NCBI GenBank assembly: GCA_021647205.1
Contig: JAKIVD010000022.1
Location: 1-64,000, forward strand
Direction of reading: 5' to 3'
Source of the DNA: Bacteroidales bacterium
GTDB taxonomy: Bacteria; Bacteroidota; Bacteroidia; Bacteroidales; F082
Length of the DNA: 64,000 nucleotides
Each line of letters opens with the position of its first letter. Position 1 is the first letter of the stretch. The notes below the pieces were generated by a model. The model worked only from the letters and a program-made list of their open reading frames with translations. It did no database searches and was not told where the DNA came from. Of the stretch, positions 38,329 to 45,755 are shown piece after piece. Made by a program: the position numbers and the translations under genes.

Positions 38329-38374
38329 TTGCTAATTTAGCCGAGCTTTTTTGAAATCAAAAAATTCATTTGTC

Positions 38375-39049
38375 ATGGAAATCAAAAAGAATCCAAAAGT
38401 AGATTTAGAAAACAAAAAAGGGATATTCTTTCAGGTAGGACTGATTATTGCCCTGGTAGTTGTTTTTGCTGCCTTTGAATACAAAACCTACGATAAAACC
38501 ACCATCGACCTGGCCTCGAGAGCTGTTGACGACACCCCGGAAGAAATCATCCCGATTACGGAGCAAAAGGTAAAACCTCCTCCTCCTCCTCCTCCGAAAC
38601 AAGTCATTCAAATCAAAATTGTTGAAGATGATGTTGAAGTTGAAGACGACCTCGACATTGATGTTGAAGCAGATGATGAAACGATAATGGATGAATACGT
38701 TCCCCCTATGGAAGATGAAGAGATCGGGGAAGAAGTAATTTTCCAGGTGGTGGAAAACCAGCCTGAGTTTCCCGGTGGCATGTCTGAGCTTTATGTGTTT
38801 TTGCAAAAAAATGTAAAATATCCGCCCATTGCCAAAGAAAGCGGTATTCAGGGAAGGGTGTTTGTCAACTTTGTGGTGGAAAAAGACGGATCGATTAGTA
38901 ATGTCAAAGTCCTCCGGGGCATTGGTGGCGGATGTGACGAAGAAGCCATCCGTGTGGTAAAAAGCATGCCCAAATGGAAACCAGGTAAACAAAGGGGCAA
39001 GCCGGTGAGGGTTTCCTTTAACCTGCCCATTAAGTTTACCTTACAGTAA
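38375..39049 (+). CDS. tonB: TonB family energy-transducing protein
   Basis: This protein couples the inner-membrane proton gradient to TonB-dependent outer-membrane transporters. It has 224 residues from the ATG at 38375 (MEIKKNPKVDLENKKG); a TTG at 38351 is in frame but gives no usual N-terminus. One transmembrane helix (FFQVGLIIALVVVFAAFEY) is followed by a proline run (KPPPPPPPKQ), a very acidic linker (VEDDVEVEDDLDIDVEADD), and a C-terminal TonB domain (YPPIAKESGIQGRVFVNFVV, VLRGIGGGCDEEAIRVV, MPKWKPGKQRG). A degenerate second copy of the C-terminal domain lies downstream at 39237-39549. Confidence 0.93.
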   Translation: MEIKKNPKVDLENKKGIFFQVGLIIALVVVFAAFEYKTYDKTTIDLASRAVDDTPEEIIPITEQKVKPPPPPPPKQVIQIKIVEDDVEVEDDLDIDVEADDETIMDEYVPPMEDEEIGEEVIFQVVENQPEFPGGMSELYVFLQKNVKYPPIAKESGIQGRVFVNFVVEKDGSISNVKVLRGIGGGCDEEAIRVVKSMPKWKPGKQRGKPVRVSFNLPIKFTLQ

Positions 39050-39111
39050 ATAATGTGAATCAAGGATTGGGTTTGTAAAGCTGTTCGTACTTAATTAGAC
39101 AGGGTCCTAAC

Positions 39112-39141
39112 TTTACCAAAGTTCGGAACTTTGGAAAAGCT
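39112..39141. repeat. ccaaagtt/aactttgg palindrome, copy 1
   Basis: ccaaagttcggaactttgg is a near-perfect palindrome. Its right arm (aactttggaaaagct) is identical over 15 bases to the palindrome at 45718-45750. The flank (gctaacaagctaattcacaa) resembles the flank of a third, decayed copy at 51400-51427. Confidence 0.7.
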
Positions 39142-39236
39142 AACAAGCTAATTCACAAGACTTAAGATCCACCCTTGATTCGCATAAACAACAATCCTTA
39201 AGCTCTTTACAAAAGTCATTCAGTACTTTTAACCGA

Positions 39237-39549
39237 ATGACTTTTTTGGTGGCCATTTGGCTTGCCTGTATTCTATTCAGCCAACATTCACAACAGATTT
39301 CCCGTTATCTAAGTGTAGTTGTTGCCGTTAGCAATCCGGCCTGGAAGAATTGGCAGGGTTTATGTAAGCTTTGTCGTGGAAAAAGACGGTTCCATCAGCA
39401 ATGTTGCTGTACTTCGCGGAATTGGTGGGGGCTGCGACGAAGAAGCCGTCCGTGTGGTGCAAAACATGCCCAAGTGGAAACCCGGTATACAAATGGGAAG
39501 AGCGGTCAGGGTATCATTTCACATACCCGTTAAATTTACCCTAAGGTAA
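39237..39549 (+). pseudogene. frameshifted TonB C-terminal-domain protein
   Basis: One frame opens with an ATG at 39237 and encodes a signal-peptide-like start (TFLVAIWLACILFSQHSQQ), then loses sense and runs to a stop at 39533. A different frame, blocked upstream by a TAG at 39316, encodes a clear TonB C-terminal domain from about 39319 to 39549 (GRVYVSFVVEKDGSISN, VLRGIGGGCDEEAVRVV, MPKWKPGIQMGRAV). Read together they look like one secreted or periplasmic TonB-domain protein broken by a frameshift near 39310-39330. The domain is about 75% identical to that of the intact tonB just upstream, so it is probably a duplicate. Its 3' end overlaps the convergent Nudix gene by 9 bases. A sequencing error would be the main alternative. 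Confidence 0.7.
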
Positions 39550-39996
39550 AAATTCAGGGTTGATTTTTGCAATGAACCTGGATGCGGCCACTTCAATAAT
39601 TTCATTGTGGTCGAAAGCCAGTTTGGGAAGCCGGTTTAAATCAAACCAGGCCACTTCTTTCGCATCATCCCCGGCCAGAATTTCCTGATTCTTTTCAAGC
39701 ACTCCCCAAAACACAACCGAAATGGTGTGCCCCCGTGGGTCGCGGCCGGGCGTGCTGAATGCTTGCAACTGGCGCAAATGCAAATCCTTTACGCCCGTTT
39801 CTTCAAACAATTCCCGGTGAACCGCTTCTTCCAGCGATTCATCCATTTCGACAAAACCGCCCGGTAAAGCCCAGCTACCACTGTAAGGCGGGTTTTTGCG
39901 ACGGATTAGCAGCACTTCCATTAGCATCCCGCTTTCGCGAAAAACAACAGCATCCACCGTCAGTGCCGGCCGGGGATAAGCATAGGTAAAACTCAT
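39541..39996 (-). CDS. Nudix hydrolase
   Basis: This protein of 151 residues has a perfect Nudix box: GGFVEMDESLEEAVHRE followed by LFEETGV (G-x5-E-x7-RE-U-x-EE-x-G-U), the Mg-binding helix that hydrolyses nucleoside diphosphate derivatives. ALPGGFVEMDESLEEA and FSTPGRDPRGHTISVVF resemble ADP-ribose pyrophosphatases or the Nudix half of NrtR. No DNA-binding domain is attached, so a hydrolase is more likely. It is convergent with the tonB-like remnant, and a -7 box lies at 40014-40021. Confidence 0.9.
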   Translation of the reverse strand: MSFTYAYPRPALTVDAVVFRESGMLMEVLLIRRKNPPYSGSWALPGGFVEMDESLEEAVHRELFEETGVKDLHLRQLQAFSTPGRDPRGHTISVVFWGVLEKNQEILAGDDAKEVAWFDLNRLPKLAFDHNEIIEVAASRFIAKINPEFLP

Positions 39997-40013
39997 TCTT
40001 AATTTGTTTGAAC

Positions 40014-40021
40014 CAAAAGTA
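40014..40021 (-). promoter_or_regulatory. -7 promoter box for the Nudix gene
   Basis: On the minus strand this reads TACTTTTG (TAnnTTTG), 17 bases before the ATG. Confidence 0.5.
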
Positions 40022-40157
40022 CAAAGTTTTTATTGGCGGGTAACTGCTGTTCGGTATTTGCAATTCAGAACAAAAAGGATGACTGATTATAACCCTGTTT
40101 CTTTCAACTTATTCTGTTTAAAGCGGGCAGTTTGAAATCCCCCGGGATATGTGCCAT

Positions 40158-40184
40158 AAAAAAGCCCTCACAAATTGTCAGGGC
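40158..40184 (-). terminator. terminator after DDIPFNT-repeat gene 1
   Basis: The stem gccctcaca/tgtcagggc (8 of 9 pairs, 40164-40184) is followed on the minus strand by a run of six Us. It starts 27 bases past the stop of the gene at 40211-40777. Confidence 0.75.
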
Positions 40185-40210
40185 AAAATTCTTCCGGGGA
40201 GTGCCCCCAG

Positions 40211-40777
40211 TTAGTCCTGCTTATCGGAGGCGAGCAGTTGCATGATTTGAATTCTTTTGGCTGCTGTGAACAGTTCTACCGGAATATCGTCTACATAGCT
40301 TTCTTCATCAAAATTAAAAACTACCTGAATGGCCGAATTGTAGGCACTCTGCACAACTGTCTGGCGTGTGTCGAACGGAATGTCCTCAACGAATTTCTCA
40401 TCGTCAAAGCTAAATACTTCCTGAAGTGCTTTCCGGTAAATGCAATGAGCGGCAATGCAGGTCGTATTAAACGGGATGTCGTTTACGTAAGTTTCTTCAT
40501 CGAAACTAAATTCTTTGGAAACGGCTTGAATGTAACGGCATTGAAGGCTTACACATTCGGTATTGAACGGAATGTCGTCAATATAGCCTTCTTCTTCAAA
40601 TTCAAAAGGAGCGGAATTCCTTTCAGCTACGATTTCATCACACACTTCCTTTGTATTAAAAGGAATATCATCGATATAAGCCTCGCCGGAAAAATGGCCG
40701 TTGGAAGCTTTGAGGTTTAGTGCAAAAAGAACGGCCATGATGCTCAGCAGTGTGGTTAATTTTTTTAGTGTTTTCAT
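40211..40777 (-). CDS. secreted protein with five DDIPFNT repeats (unknown function)
   Basis: I do not recognise a characterised family. From the ATG at 40777 the protein has 188 residues: a signal peptide (KKLTTLLSIMAVLFALNLKAS) and then five head-to-tail units that fill the rest. Units 2-4 are exactly 32 residues. The consensus is FxF[DE][DE]ExY[VI]xDIPFNT, then a short segment that looks helical and often holds a Cys pair at unit positions 18 and 23 (CVSLQC in unit 2, CIAAHC in unit 3), then YxxA. The last unit degenerates after DIP. The mature part is strongly acidic. The pattern predicts alternating strand and helix, so a repeat-built extended fold with metal or ligand binding is possible (inference). 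It is paralogous to the gene at 41037-41408 and has its own -7 box and terminator. An upstream extension of the frame to 40939 lacks a leader and is not used. Confidence 0.72.
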   Translation of the reverse strand: MKTLKKLTTLLSIMAVLFALNLKASNGHFSGEAYIDDIPFNTKEVCDEIVAERNSAPFEFEEEGYIDDIPFNTECVSLQCRYIQAVSKEFSFDEETYVNDIPFNTTCIAAHCIYRKALQEVFSFDDEKFVEDIPFDTRQTVVQSAYNSAIQVVFNFDEESYVDDIPVELFTAAKRIQIMQLLASDKQD

Positions 40778-40809
40778 GATATTGATTTTTTTGTTTTTTG
40801 TTTCTGAGG

Positions 40810-40817
40810 CAAAAATA
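40810..40817 (-). promoter_or_regulatory. -7 promoter box for DDIPFNT-repeat gene 1
   Basis: On the minus strand this reads TATTTTTG (TAnnTTTG), about 32 bases before the start, supporting the ATG at 40777. Confidence 0.5.
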
Positions 40818-40972
40818 GCGTCAAAAAGTCCCGGCGTAAATAAGAAATAGGCCAATGGGGGCGACTGGTCGGTGAGTGGGGATTTTTTTCGGCGAAGCGC
40901 TGTGGGTACAGTTGCGAACACGGCGGGGCAGCCTTTCATATCGAATACAAATCAAAATACAAGAGGTACAAT

Positions 40973-40998
40973 AAAAAATCCCGGCCGAAACCGGGATT
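40973..40998 (-). terminator. terminator after DDIPFNT-repeat gene 2
   Basis: The 8-bp stem aatcccgg/ccgggatt has a 6-base loop, with an A-run to its left that becomes a U-run on the minus strand. It lies about 40 bases past the stop at 41037. Confidence 0.9.
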
Positions 40999-41036
40999 CC
41001 TTAATTTGAACAATTACAACTTACCGAATGCCGTTT

Positions 41037-41408
41037 TTATTTTCGCGAATCAACAGCACAACAATCCCCTTTTCTTAAAAGGGAACCGGTGTTGAACGGA
41101 ATGTCATCGACATAATCCTCTTCTTCAAAATTAAAAACAGTTTTCATCGCATTTTGGTAGCGACAGTTTAAGGTTACACAATCGGTATTAAAAGGAATGT
41201 CGTCAACATAAGATTCCTCCTCGAAATCGAAGGGAACAGCCAGTGCCATTTTGTACTGACAAGTTGTCGCCAACTCTTCTGTATGAGAAGGGATGTCGTC
41301 GAAACAGGCTTCTTCAAAGTTAAATTCTTCGACGGCAGCGCGCAGGCCCGTTGACCAGCCCAGGGTCAAAATGCCAAGAAGTAGGGTAATTGATTTTATG
41401 GTTTTCAT
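41037..41408 (-). CDS. secreted protein with three DDIPFNT repeats (unknown function)
   Basis: This is the smaller paralogue of the gene at 40211-40777, 123 residues long. The signal peptide (KSITLLLGILTLGWSTGLRA) is followed by three repeat units. The first is divergent (FNFEEACFDDIPSHT), the second perfect (FDFEEESYVDDIPFNT with CVTLNC), and the third is FNFEEEDYVDDIPFNT with a short Cys-containing tail (RKGDCCAVDSRK). The two genes have the same orientation but are separated by a terminator and a -7 box, so they are separate transcripts. No domain I know explains the repeat. The AT-rich region upstream contains the imperfect promoter-like tatattttg, and beyond it lies the structured stretch at 41541-41652. 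Confidence 0.7.
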   Translation of the reverse strand: MKTIKSITLLLGILTLGWSTGLRAAVEEFNFEEACFDDIPSHTEELATTCQYKMALAVPFDFEEESYVDDIPFNTDCVTLNCRYQNAMKTVFNFEEEDYVDDIPFNTGSLLRKGDCCAVDSRK

Positions 41409-41540
41409 TTTACTTTTATTTTATGATTTCAATGATTGATCTTTCTCATATCAATTAACGTGCCAAAATATACATATATCTATTTATCTTGTTTTTATAA
41501 CGCTACCTGATGAAAAATACTGACAGTAAAAATGTAGGTA

Positions 41541-41652
41541 ATCCGTACACAAGTGTACGGAGGCGAACAGCAGACTCAGCTTCCGCCCTCAAGGCGGGGA
41601 CGACCGAAAGGAAAGCATGAGGAAGCAAGGCTTCCATGCCCAATGGAAGCTG
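41541..41652. other. structured intergenic region, candidate non-coding RNA or mobile-element relic
   Basis: Several complementary segments fit together: the hairpin ccgtacac/gtgtacgg (41543-41560), a closing stem cagcttcc (41577-41584) with ggaagctg (41645-41652), and inside it gcc-ctcaa-ggc (41585-41595) and ggaagc-aag-gcttcc (41621-41635) extended by gcat/atgc. An alternative hairpin, gcttccat/atggaagc (41630-41650), competes with the closing stem. There is no open frame and no T-run. It lies between rsmI and the repeat gene 41037-41408. I cannot match it to a known RNA class. Confidence 0.4.
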
Positions 41653-41662
41653 AAAAGTTGCG

Positions 41663-42331
41663 CTACTTCCCTCCCACTACCAAGACAATTTCCCCCTTGA
41701 TTGTTTTTTCCTGAAAATGACGGTGAATTTCTTCCAGGCTTCCCCTAACTACTTCTTCGTGCAGCTTGCTCAGCTCGCGCGAGATTGAAGCCGGCCGGCC
41801 GGGGCCAAAATGCTCGATCAATTGTAAAAGGGTCTTGAGCAAACGGTGGGGCGATTCGTAAAATATAATGGTATAAGGCATTTGCGCCAGTTCTTTCAGC
41901 CTTGTTTGCCTGCCTTTTTTGTGGGGCAGAAACCCCTCAAAGAAAAACCTGTCGGAAGGCAATCCTGAATTAACCAATGCCGGAACAAAAGCCGTGGCAC
42001 CGGGCAGGCATTCTATTTCAATATTGTTTTTAATGCACGCTCGTACAAGCAGAAAACCTGGATCGGAAATAGCCGGTGTCCCCGCATCCGTAATCAGGGC
42101 CATCGTTTCGCCACCGGCGACGCGCCGCACAATGCTGTTCACCACCCGGTGTTCGTTAAACAGGTGGAAAGCCATCATTTTAGTTTGGATGTCGTAATGT
42201 TTCATCAATTTCCCGCTCGTCCTCGTGTCTTCGGCAAGCACCACATCTACTTCTTTCAAAATACGGATGGCCCTCAAGGTGATGTCTTCAAGGTTGCCGA
42301 TAGGGGTAGGGATGAGGTAAAGTTTGGACAT
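41663..42331 (-). CDS. rsmI: 16S rRNA 2'-O-ribose methyltransferase RsmI
   Basis: This enzyme methylates the ribose of C1402 in 16S rRNA using SAM. It has the tetrapyrrole-methylase fold, with YLIPTPIGNLEDIT at the N-terminus, LAEDTRTSGKL, and ALITDAGTPAISDPG as the SAM-binding Gly-rich segment, then EGFLPHKKGR and YESPHRLLKTL. Length is 222 residues. It is the last gene of a three-gene operon with the M28 peptidase (3-base gap) and the coiled-coil protein at 43600-44418. Confidence 0.96.
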   Translation of the reverse strand: MSKLYLIPTPIGNLEDITLRAIRILKEVDVVLAEDTRTSGKLMKHYDIQTKMMAFHLFNEHRVVNSIVRRVAGGETMALITDAGTPAISDPGFLLVRACIKNNIEIECLPGATAFVPALVNSGLPSDRFFFEGFLPHKKGRQTRLKELAQMPYTIIFYESPHRLLKTLLQLIEHFGPGRPASISRELSKLHEEVVRGSLEEIHRHFQEKTIKGEIVLVVGGK

Positions 42332-42334
42332 TCT

Positions 42335-43603
42335 TTATTGGTTTTCTGTTTCTTCCACAACGGCGATAAGTAGTTTAAATAAACCGTTGTAGGCCGTAAA
42401 AGGAAAATCTTTGGCATCGTCGGAGGGGACATGGTAAGACAGATGTTCCTTCCCACGGGTGTAAATAAAAATGGCCTGTACCCCTTTTTCATAAAACGGG
42501 CAATGGTCGCTGTTGCAGGATTCGCCCCTTGATTTAACTTCTTTCACAAATTCACCGGCGGCATTTACCTTTTCAAACAAGGCAAACAATTCAGGGAAAA
42601 CAGTCGCGTTGACGATGGTAATGCCTTCGCTGCCCGTTCCCACCATGTCGAGGTTAATCAAAAGCCCGATTTGTTCAAGCGGGAACAAAGGGTGGTCCGC
42701 ATAAAACGTGGAGCCTTTCAGCCCCTTCTCTTCACCACTAAATGCCATAAAAACAATGGAATAATCGGGTTGGTTCTCGGGTAGTGAATAATGCCGGGCC
42801 AGGTCGAGCAGCATGGCTGTTCCGCTGGCATTGTCATTGGCGCCGGGGTAAATGGCCTGCTTGCCCATCATACCGAGGTGATCGTAATGGGCCGAAAAAA
42901 CGATGAAGCGATCCGGTTGTCTTTTCCCTTCTACAAAAGCAATTACATTTTGGGTGGGGTAATCGGGGATGAACTTGTTTTTCGCTTTCAGGCGAATCGT
43001 CTTGGCGTTGGCCGGCAAACTTTCTTTTTTAACTTTCACCCAAACTGTAGCTGTTACTTCGCCACTGTTCGACACATGCCAAAAGGGTGTTTTTTCTGTA
43101 AGAAGAATGATTCCATTTATGCCGGGAACAGTTTGTCCGTACAGCTTTTTGAAGTCGCCCTTAACAAGCAAAAACGAATTGCTGAATTTGTTGTCTTGAA
43201 GAAAAGCAAGCAGCAATTCGGTGTTGTTTATTGAATCAGGTACAAACTGAAGGGTAAAATTGCCATCCACTGCGGGCGCCGAACTGCTGATGACAAAATC
43301 TTCACCGGCTTTGAGTTGATGCCCGTCGATGATGAGATTAATCCTTCCGGGGAAGGTGTTGACCGGAAATGCGTAAGGCTGAAAATAACTGTCCGTAAAA
43401 GCAGTCAGACCCTGTTTTGCAAATAGTGAGGCAATGTATTGTGCCGCCTTGTAGTCGCCGTCTTTGACATAGCCCCGGCCATGAAAAGAGTTGCCCGTTA
43501 ATTTGTTAAGTGTCTGGCGGGCATAGTCAATGTCTTGCGCCTGGATTGACACTGTGGCCGACAAAAACAACAACAAAAATAAGCCCCTGCTTCCGGCAAT
43601 CAT
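42335..43603 (-). CDS. secreted M28 family zinc peptidase
   Basis: This is an aminopeptidase-like metalloprotease of 422 residues with a signal peptide (LFLLLFLSATVSIQAQ), so it is periplasmic or secreted. The two-zinc site is complete: HYDHLG, GANDNASG (bridging Asp), FSGEEKGL (catalytic Glu), INLDMVG and LSYHVPSD. The N-terminal 200 residues include a protease-associated-like insertion. No T9SS sorting domain is present. Its start overlaps the stop of the upstream gene by 4 bases, indicating translational coupling. Confidence 0.92.
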   Translation of the reverse strand: MIAGSRGLFLLLFLSATVSIQAQDIDYARQTLNKLTGNSFHGRGYVKDGDYKAAQYIASLFAKQGLTAFTDSYFQPYAFPVNTFPGRINLIIDGHQLKAGEDFVISSSAPAVDGNFTLQFVPDSINNTELLLAFLQDNKFSNSFLLVKGDFKKLYGQTVPGINGIILLTEKTPFWHVSNSGEVTATVWVKVKKESLPANAKTIRLKAKNKFIPDYPTQNVIAFVEGKRQPDRFIVFSAHYDHLGMMGKQAIYPGANDNASGTAMLLDLARHYSLPENQPDYSIVFMAFSGEEKGLKGSTFYADHPLFPLEQIGLLINLDMVGTGSEGITIVNATVFPELFALFEKVNAAGEFVKEVKSRGESCNSDHCPFYEKGVQAIFIYTRGKEHLSYHVPSDDAKDFPFTAYNGLFKLLIAVVEETENQ

Positions 43604-44418
43604 TTGAATTTCCTTTCCACCAGGTCTTTTAACTTCTGATAGGCTTCCTGTCCCTCATCCCACTGGTATTGAATTTTTATTTCCATGAAGTAAGTCTGCA
43701 CCCCTTTTAGGGTGGTCATTTCATTCAATTCGTCAACTGCTTTATTGTACCTGCCCATGTCGCCACTAAACAATTCGTTGATGAACAGGAATTTTTCATT
43801 GATGCCTATGGACTGTCTCAGGTCGGTTACCCGGCTGTGCTGCATTTTATCCGCCAGGCTCTGCTCCTCACTTCCGGCAAATTTATCGCTGACCGTAGCC
43901 ATCGTACTTTCCGAGAAAAGGTCAAGCGTTGATTTGACTTCCGTTTGCTTTTGTGTTTTAACTTCGGGTTCGGGAGCAGGAACGGCTTTTTCAGTTAGCG
44001 GTTCAGGTTTTTTATCCCCTGTAGACTCTTCTTTACGTGTGACTTTCGGCAGGGTTTCCGGTAATGCGGCGGCTTCTTCCGTTGGCGGGGTTTTCGGTAT
44101 TTCTTCCAGCACCTCGTTTTCCTCCACCACTGCTTCAATTTCTTCCGGTTCCATTACTTCAGCTTTTTGTTCGGGGACAGCTGTCTCTTTAATAAGTGGT
44201 TTTTCCTCCGGCTTATGGCTTTGTGGAACCGTTTCTTCTTTTTGACCAATGGCATTCTCCAGTTCAAAAAGCATGTCGTACAACTGCCTCGTTTTCTGTT
44301 GTAGCAGTTCCACATCCAGTGGGTGTAGCCGGTAATTGTCTTTCTTCAATCGTTGAATGTGTGCTTTCAGGTTGTCGGTTTCCACACCCAATTGCAGGAT
44401 GATCTTTTCTTTCTTCAT
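43600..44418 (-). CDS. conserved Bacteroidota protein with an acidic Pro/Glu-rich linker
   Basis: The function is unknown to me. The 272-residue protein lacks a signal peptide. Residues 1-60 form a helical, coiled-coil-like segment (LKAHIQRLKKDNYRLHPLDV). Residues about 62-175 are a low-complexity Pro/Glu/Lys linker. Residues about 180-272 form a compact helical domain with the pattern RQSIGINEKFLFINELF, YNKAVDELN and YFMEIKIQYQWD, seen in uncharacterised Bacteroidota proteins. It is the first gene of the operon with the M28 peptidase and rsmI. Its promoter box overlaps the divergent tdk promoter. Confidence 0.7.
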   Translation of the reverse strand: MKKEKIILQLGVETDNLKAHIQRLKKDNYRLHPLDVELLQQKTRQLYDMLFELENAIGQKEETVPQSHKPEEKPLIKETAVPEQKAEVMEPEEIEAVVEENEVLEEIPKTPPTEEAAALPETLPKVTRKEESTGDKKPEPLTEKAVPAPEPEVKTQKQTEVKSTLDLFSESTMATVSDKFAGSEEQSLADKMQHSRVTDLRQSIGINEKFLFINELFSGDMGRYNKAVDELNEMTTLKGVQTYFMEIKIQYQWDEGQEAYQKLKDLVERKFK

Positions 44419-44431
44419 ACTAAATTTTCCT

Positions 44432-44439
44432 TAGTTTTG
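44432..44439 (+). promoter_or_regulatory. -7 promoter box for tdk
   Basis: TAGTTTTG matches TAnnTTTG, 38 bases before the tdk ATG. It lies only 8 bases from the oppositely directed box at 44447-44454, so the two promoters would compete or be co-regulated. Confidence 0.5.
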
Positions 44440-44446
44440 CTCCTAC

Positions 44447-44454
44447 CAAAAGTA
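44447..44454 (-). promoter_or_regulatory. -7 promoter box for the 43600-44418 operon
   Basis: On the minus strand this reads TACTTTTG (TAnnTTTG), 28 bases before the ATG at 44418. It is divergent from and nearly adjacent to the tdk box. Confidence 0.5.
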
Positions 44455-44477
44455 GGAAGAATATTAATAATCAGCAG

Positions 44478-45062
44478 ATGTTTCTTGAAAAAGACAACAA
44501 CCACAGTACCAGGTCGGGATGGATTGAAGTGGTTTGTGGTTCCATGTTTTCGGGAAAGACCGAGGAGCTCATCCGGCGGTTGAACCGTGCACGCATTGCC
44601 AAACAAAAGGTTGAAGTCTTTAAACCCACTGTTGACACACGCTACGATACGGAAGATGTCGTTTCTCACGATGCCAGCAAATCTGCTTCCATTCCGGTTG
44701 AGAATGCCATGCAAATTTTGTTTTATGCAGAAGAATTTGAAGTTGTCGGAATAGATGAAGCCCAGTTTTTTGGCAGCGAACTGGTGAATGTATGCAACGA
44801 ACTGGCAGGCCAGGGCAAGCGGGTGATTGTTGCCGGACTTGACATGGATTACCTCGGTAAGCCCTTCGGCCCCATTCCGCAGTTGATGGCATCAGCCGAA
44901 TATGTTACCAAAGTGCACGCTATTTGTATGCACTGCGGCAACCTGGCTAATTATTCGCACCGTACCATCAAAGGTGACAAGCTGGTGGTACTGGGCGAAA
45001 CCGAGGCTTACGAGCCTTTGTGCCGGAAATGCTTTGTCGAAGCACGGGATAAGAAAAAGTAG
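44478..45062 (+). CDS. tdk: thymidine kinase (type II)
   Basis: This enzyme phosphorylates thymidine to dTMP for salvage. It has 194 residues with Walker [10 protein letters not shown] at residues 21-29, the catalytic Glu94 in GIDEAQFF, the substrate lasso [15 protein letters not shown] (read here as [15 protein letters not shown]), and a structural zinc site made of CMHC near residue 150 and CRKC near residue 181. It stands alone and is divergent from the operon at 43600. Confidence 0.96.
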   Translation: MFLEKDNNHSTRSGWIEVVCGSMFSGKTEELIRRLNRARIAKQKVEVFKPTVDTRYDTEDVVSHDASKSASIPVENAMQILFYAEEFEVVGIDEAQFFGSELVNVCNELAGQGKRVIVAGLDMDYLGKPFGPIPQLMASAEYVTKVHAICMHCGNLANYSHRTIKGDKLVVLGETEAYEPLCRKCFVEARDKKK

Positions 45063-45077
45063 TATTGTTGAATCAAG

Positions 45078-45105
45078 CCCGTTGAGTAGATTTATTCTCA
45101 GCGGG
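45078..45105. repeat. cccgttgag hairpin, copy 2
   Basis: Arms cccgttgag/ctcagcggg pair with one G-T wobble around a 10-base AT-rich loop. It is a sister of the hairpin at 27516-27543 and also lies just after a plus-strand gene. No T-run follows. Confidence 0.7.
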
Positions 45106-45274
45106 TTGAAATAAACCAAAGGTGCATTTTGATATGTAACCGGCATCGGGGGGGGTGCAAAAATCCCGAAACCGCAAAGAATTAAAAAGCAGGGATTAAT
45201 TATTTCGACACCGTTCAATATTCATTTCAATACGGGGATTTATTTGTCGTATAAATTTTAATGATTAATCGGTA

Positions 45275-45619
45275 CTATTTTCCCGCCGATAAATTTGCAT
45301 ACCAGGTAAATGCCCTGAAGTATTTTTGCCACAATGTATCTGATGATTTGTATTGGTTGTCAGCAAAAAAGTAATCGACAAGGGTCTCTCGTACCCGGCA
45401 TAATTCACCAAGGCGATTGATATTGTTTTTGTCGGCAATTGTAAAATCCATAAGCTCCAGTGAGCGAAAGAAAGCCAGTTGGCTGCGTTCTTGTTTGTTC
45501 TTGTTTTTCCATTTTATGGCCCGTTCAACTTCGCTCCCAATATTTGCCATCTGCTCCGAAAAGCTTAATTGTTGCCACTTGCCTGTTGACAGGTTTTTAT
45601 GAAAATAATTGGGCTCCAT
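45275..45619 (-). CDS. conserved hypothetical protein, all-helical
   Basis: This is a 114-residue protein without signal peptide or membrane segment. The pattern WQQLSFSEQMANIGSEVERAIKWKNK, given here as its halves WQQLSFSEQMANIG and SEVERAIKWKNK, with LAFFRSLELMDFTIAD and YFRAFTWYANL, suggests a four-helix bundle. I have seen similar uncharacterised proteins in many bacteria but know no function. Coding is supported by the conserved-looking composition and clean start. It stands alone between tdk and asnS. Confidence 0.65.
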   Translation of the reverse strand: MEPNYFHKNLSTGKWQQLSFSEQMANIGSEVERAIKWKNKNKQERSQLAFFRSLELMDFTIADKNNINRLGELCRVRETLVDYFFADNQYKSSDTLWQKYFRAFTWYANLSAGK

Positions 45620-45717
45620 TAGATTTACAGGACAAGTTCGTTTACAATTTCAATTCCCCAACGGAAATTTTATTCTTCTTATCGACGATTTTCATATACT
45701 TAATTTTTGATAAGTTT

Positions 45718-45750
45718 AGCTTTTCCAAAGTTTTAAACTTTGGAAAAGCT
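45718..45750. repeat. 33-base palindrome with 16-base arms
   Basis: The left arm agcttttccaaagttt and its exact complement flank a single central base. The stem has only a short T-run context, but it lies six bases beyond the asnS stop and could end that transcript. Related copies are at 39112-39141 and 51400-51427. Confidence 0.85.
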
Positions 45751-45755
45751 CATAA

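Noticed and set aside
40175-40720. 181-codon plus-strand frame opposite the DDIPFNT repeat gene
   Set aside because: It is repetitive only because the other strand is; the minus strand has signal peptide, promoter and terminator.
43712-44245. 177-codon Ser/Thr-rich plus-strand frame
   Set aside because: Antisense of the Pro/Glu-rich linker of the 43600-44418 protein.
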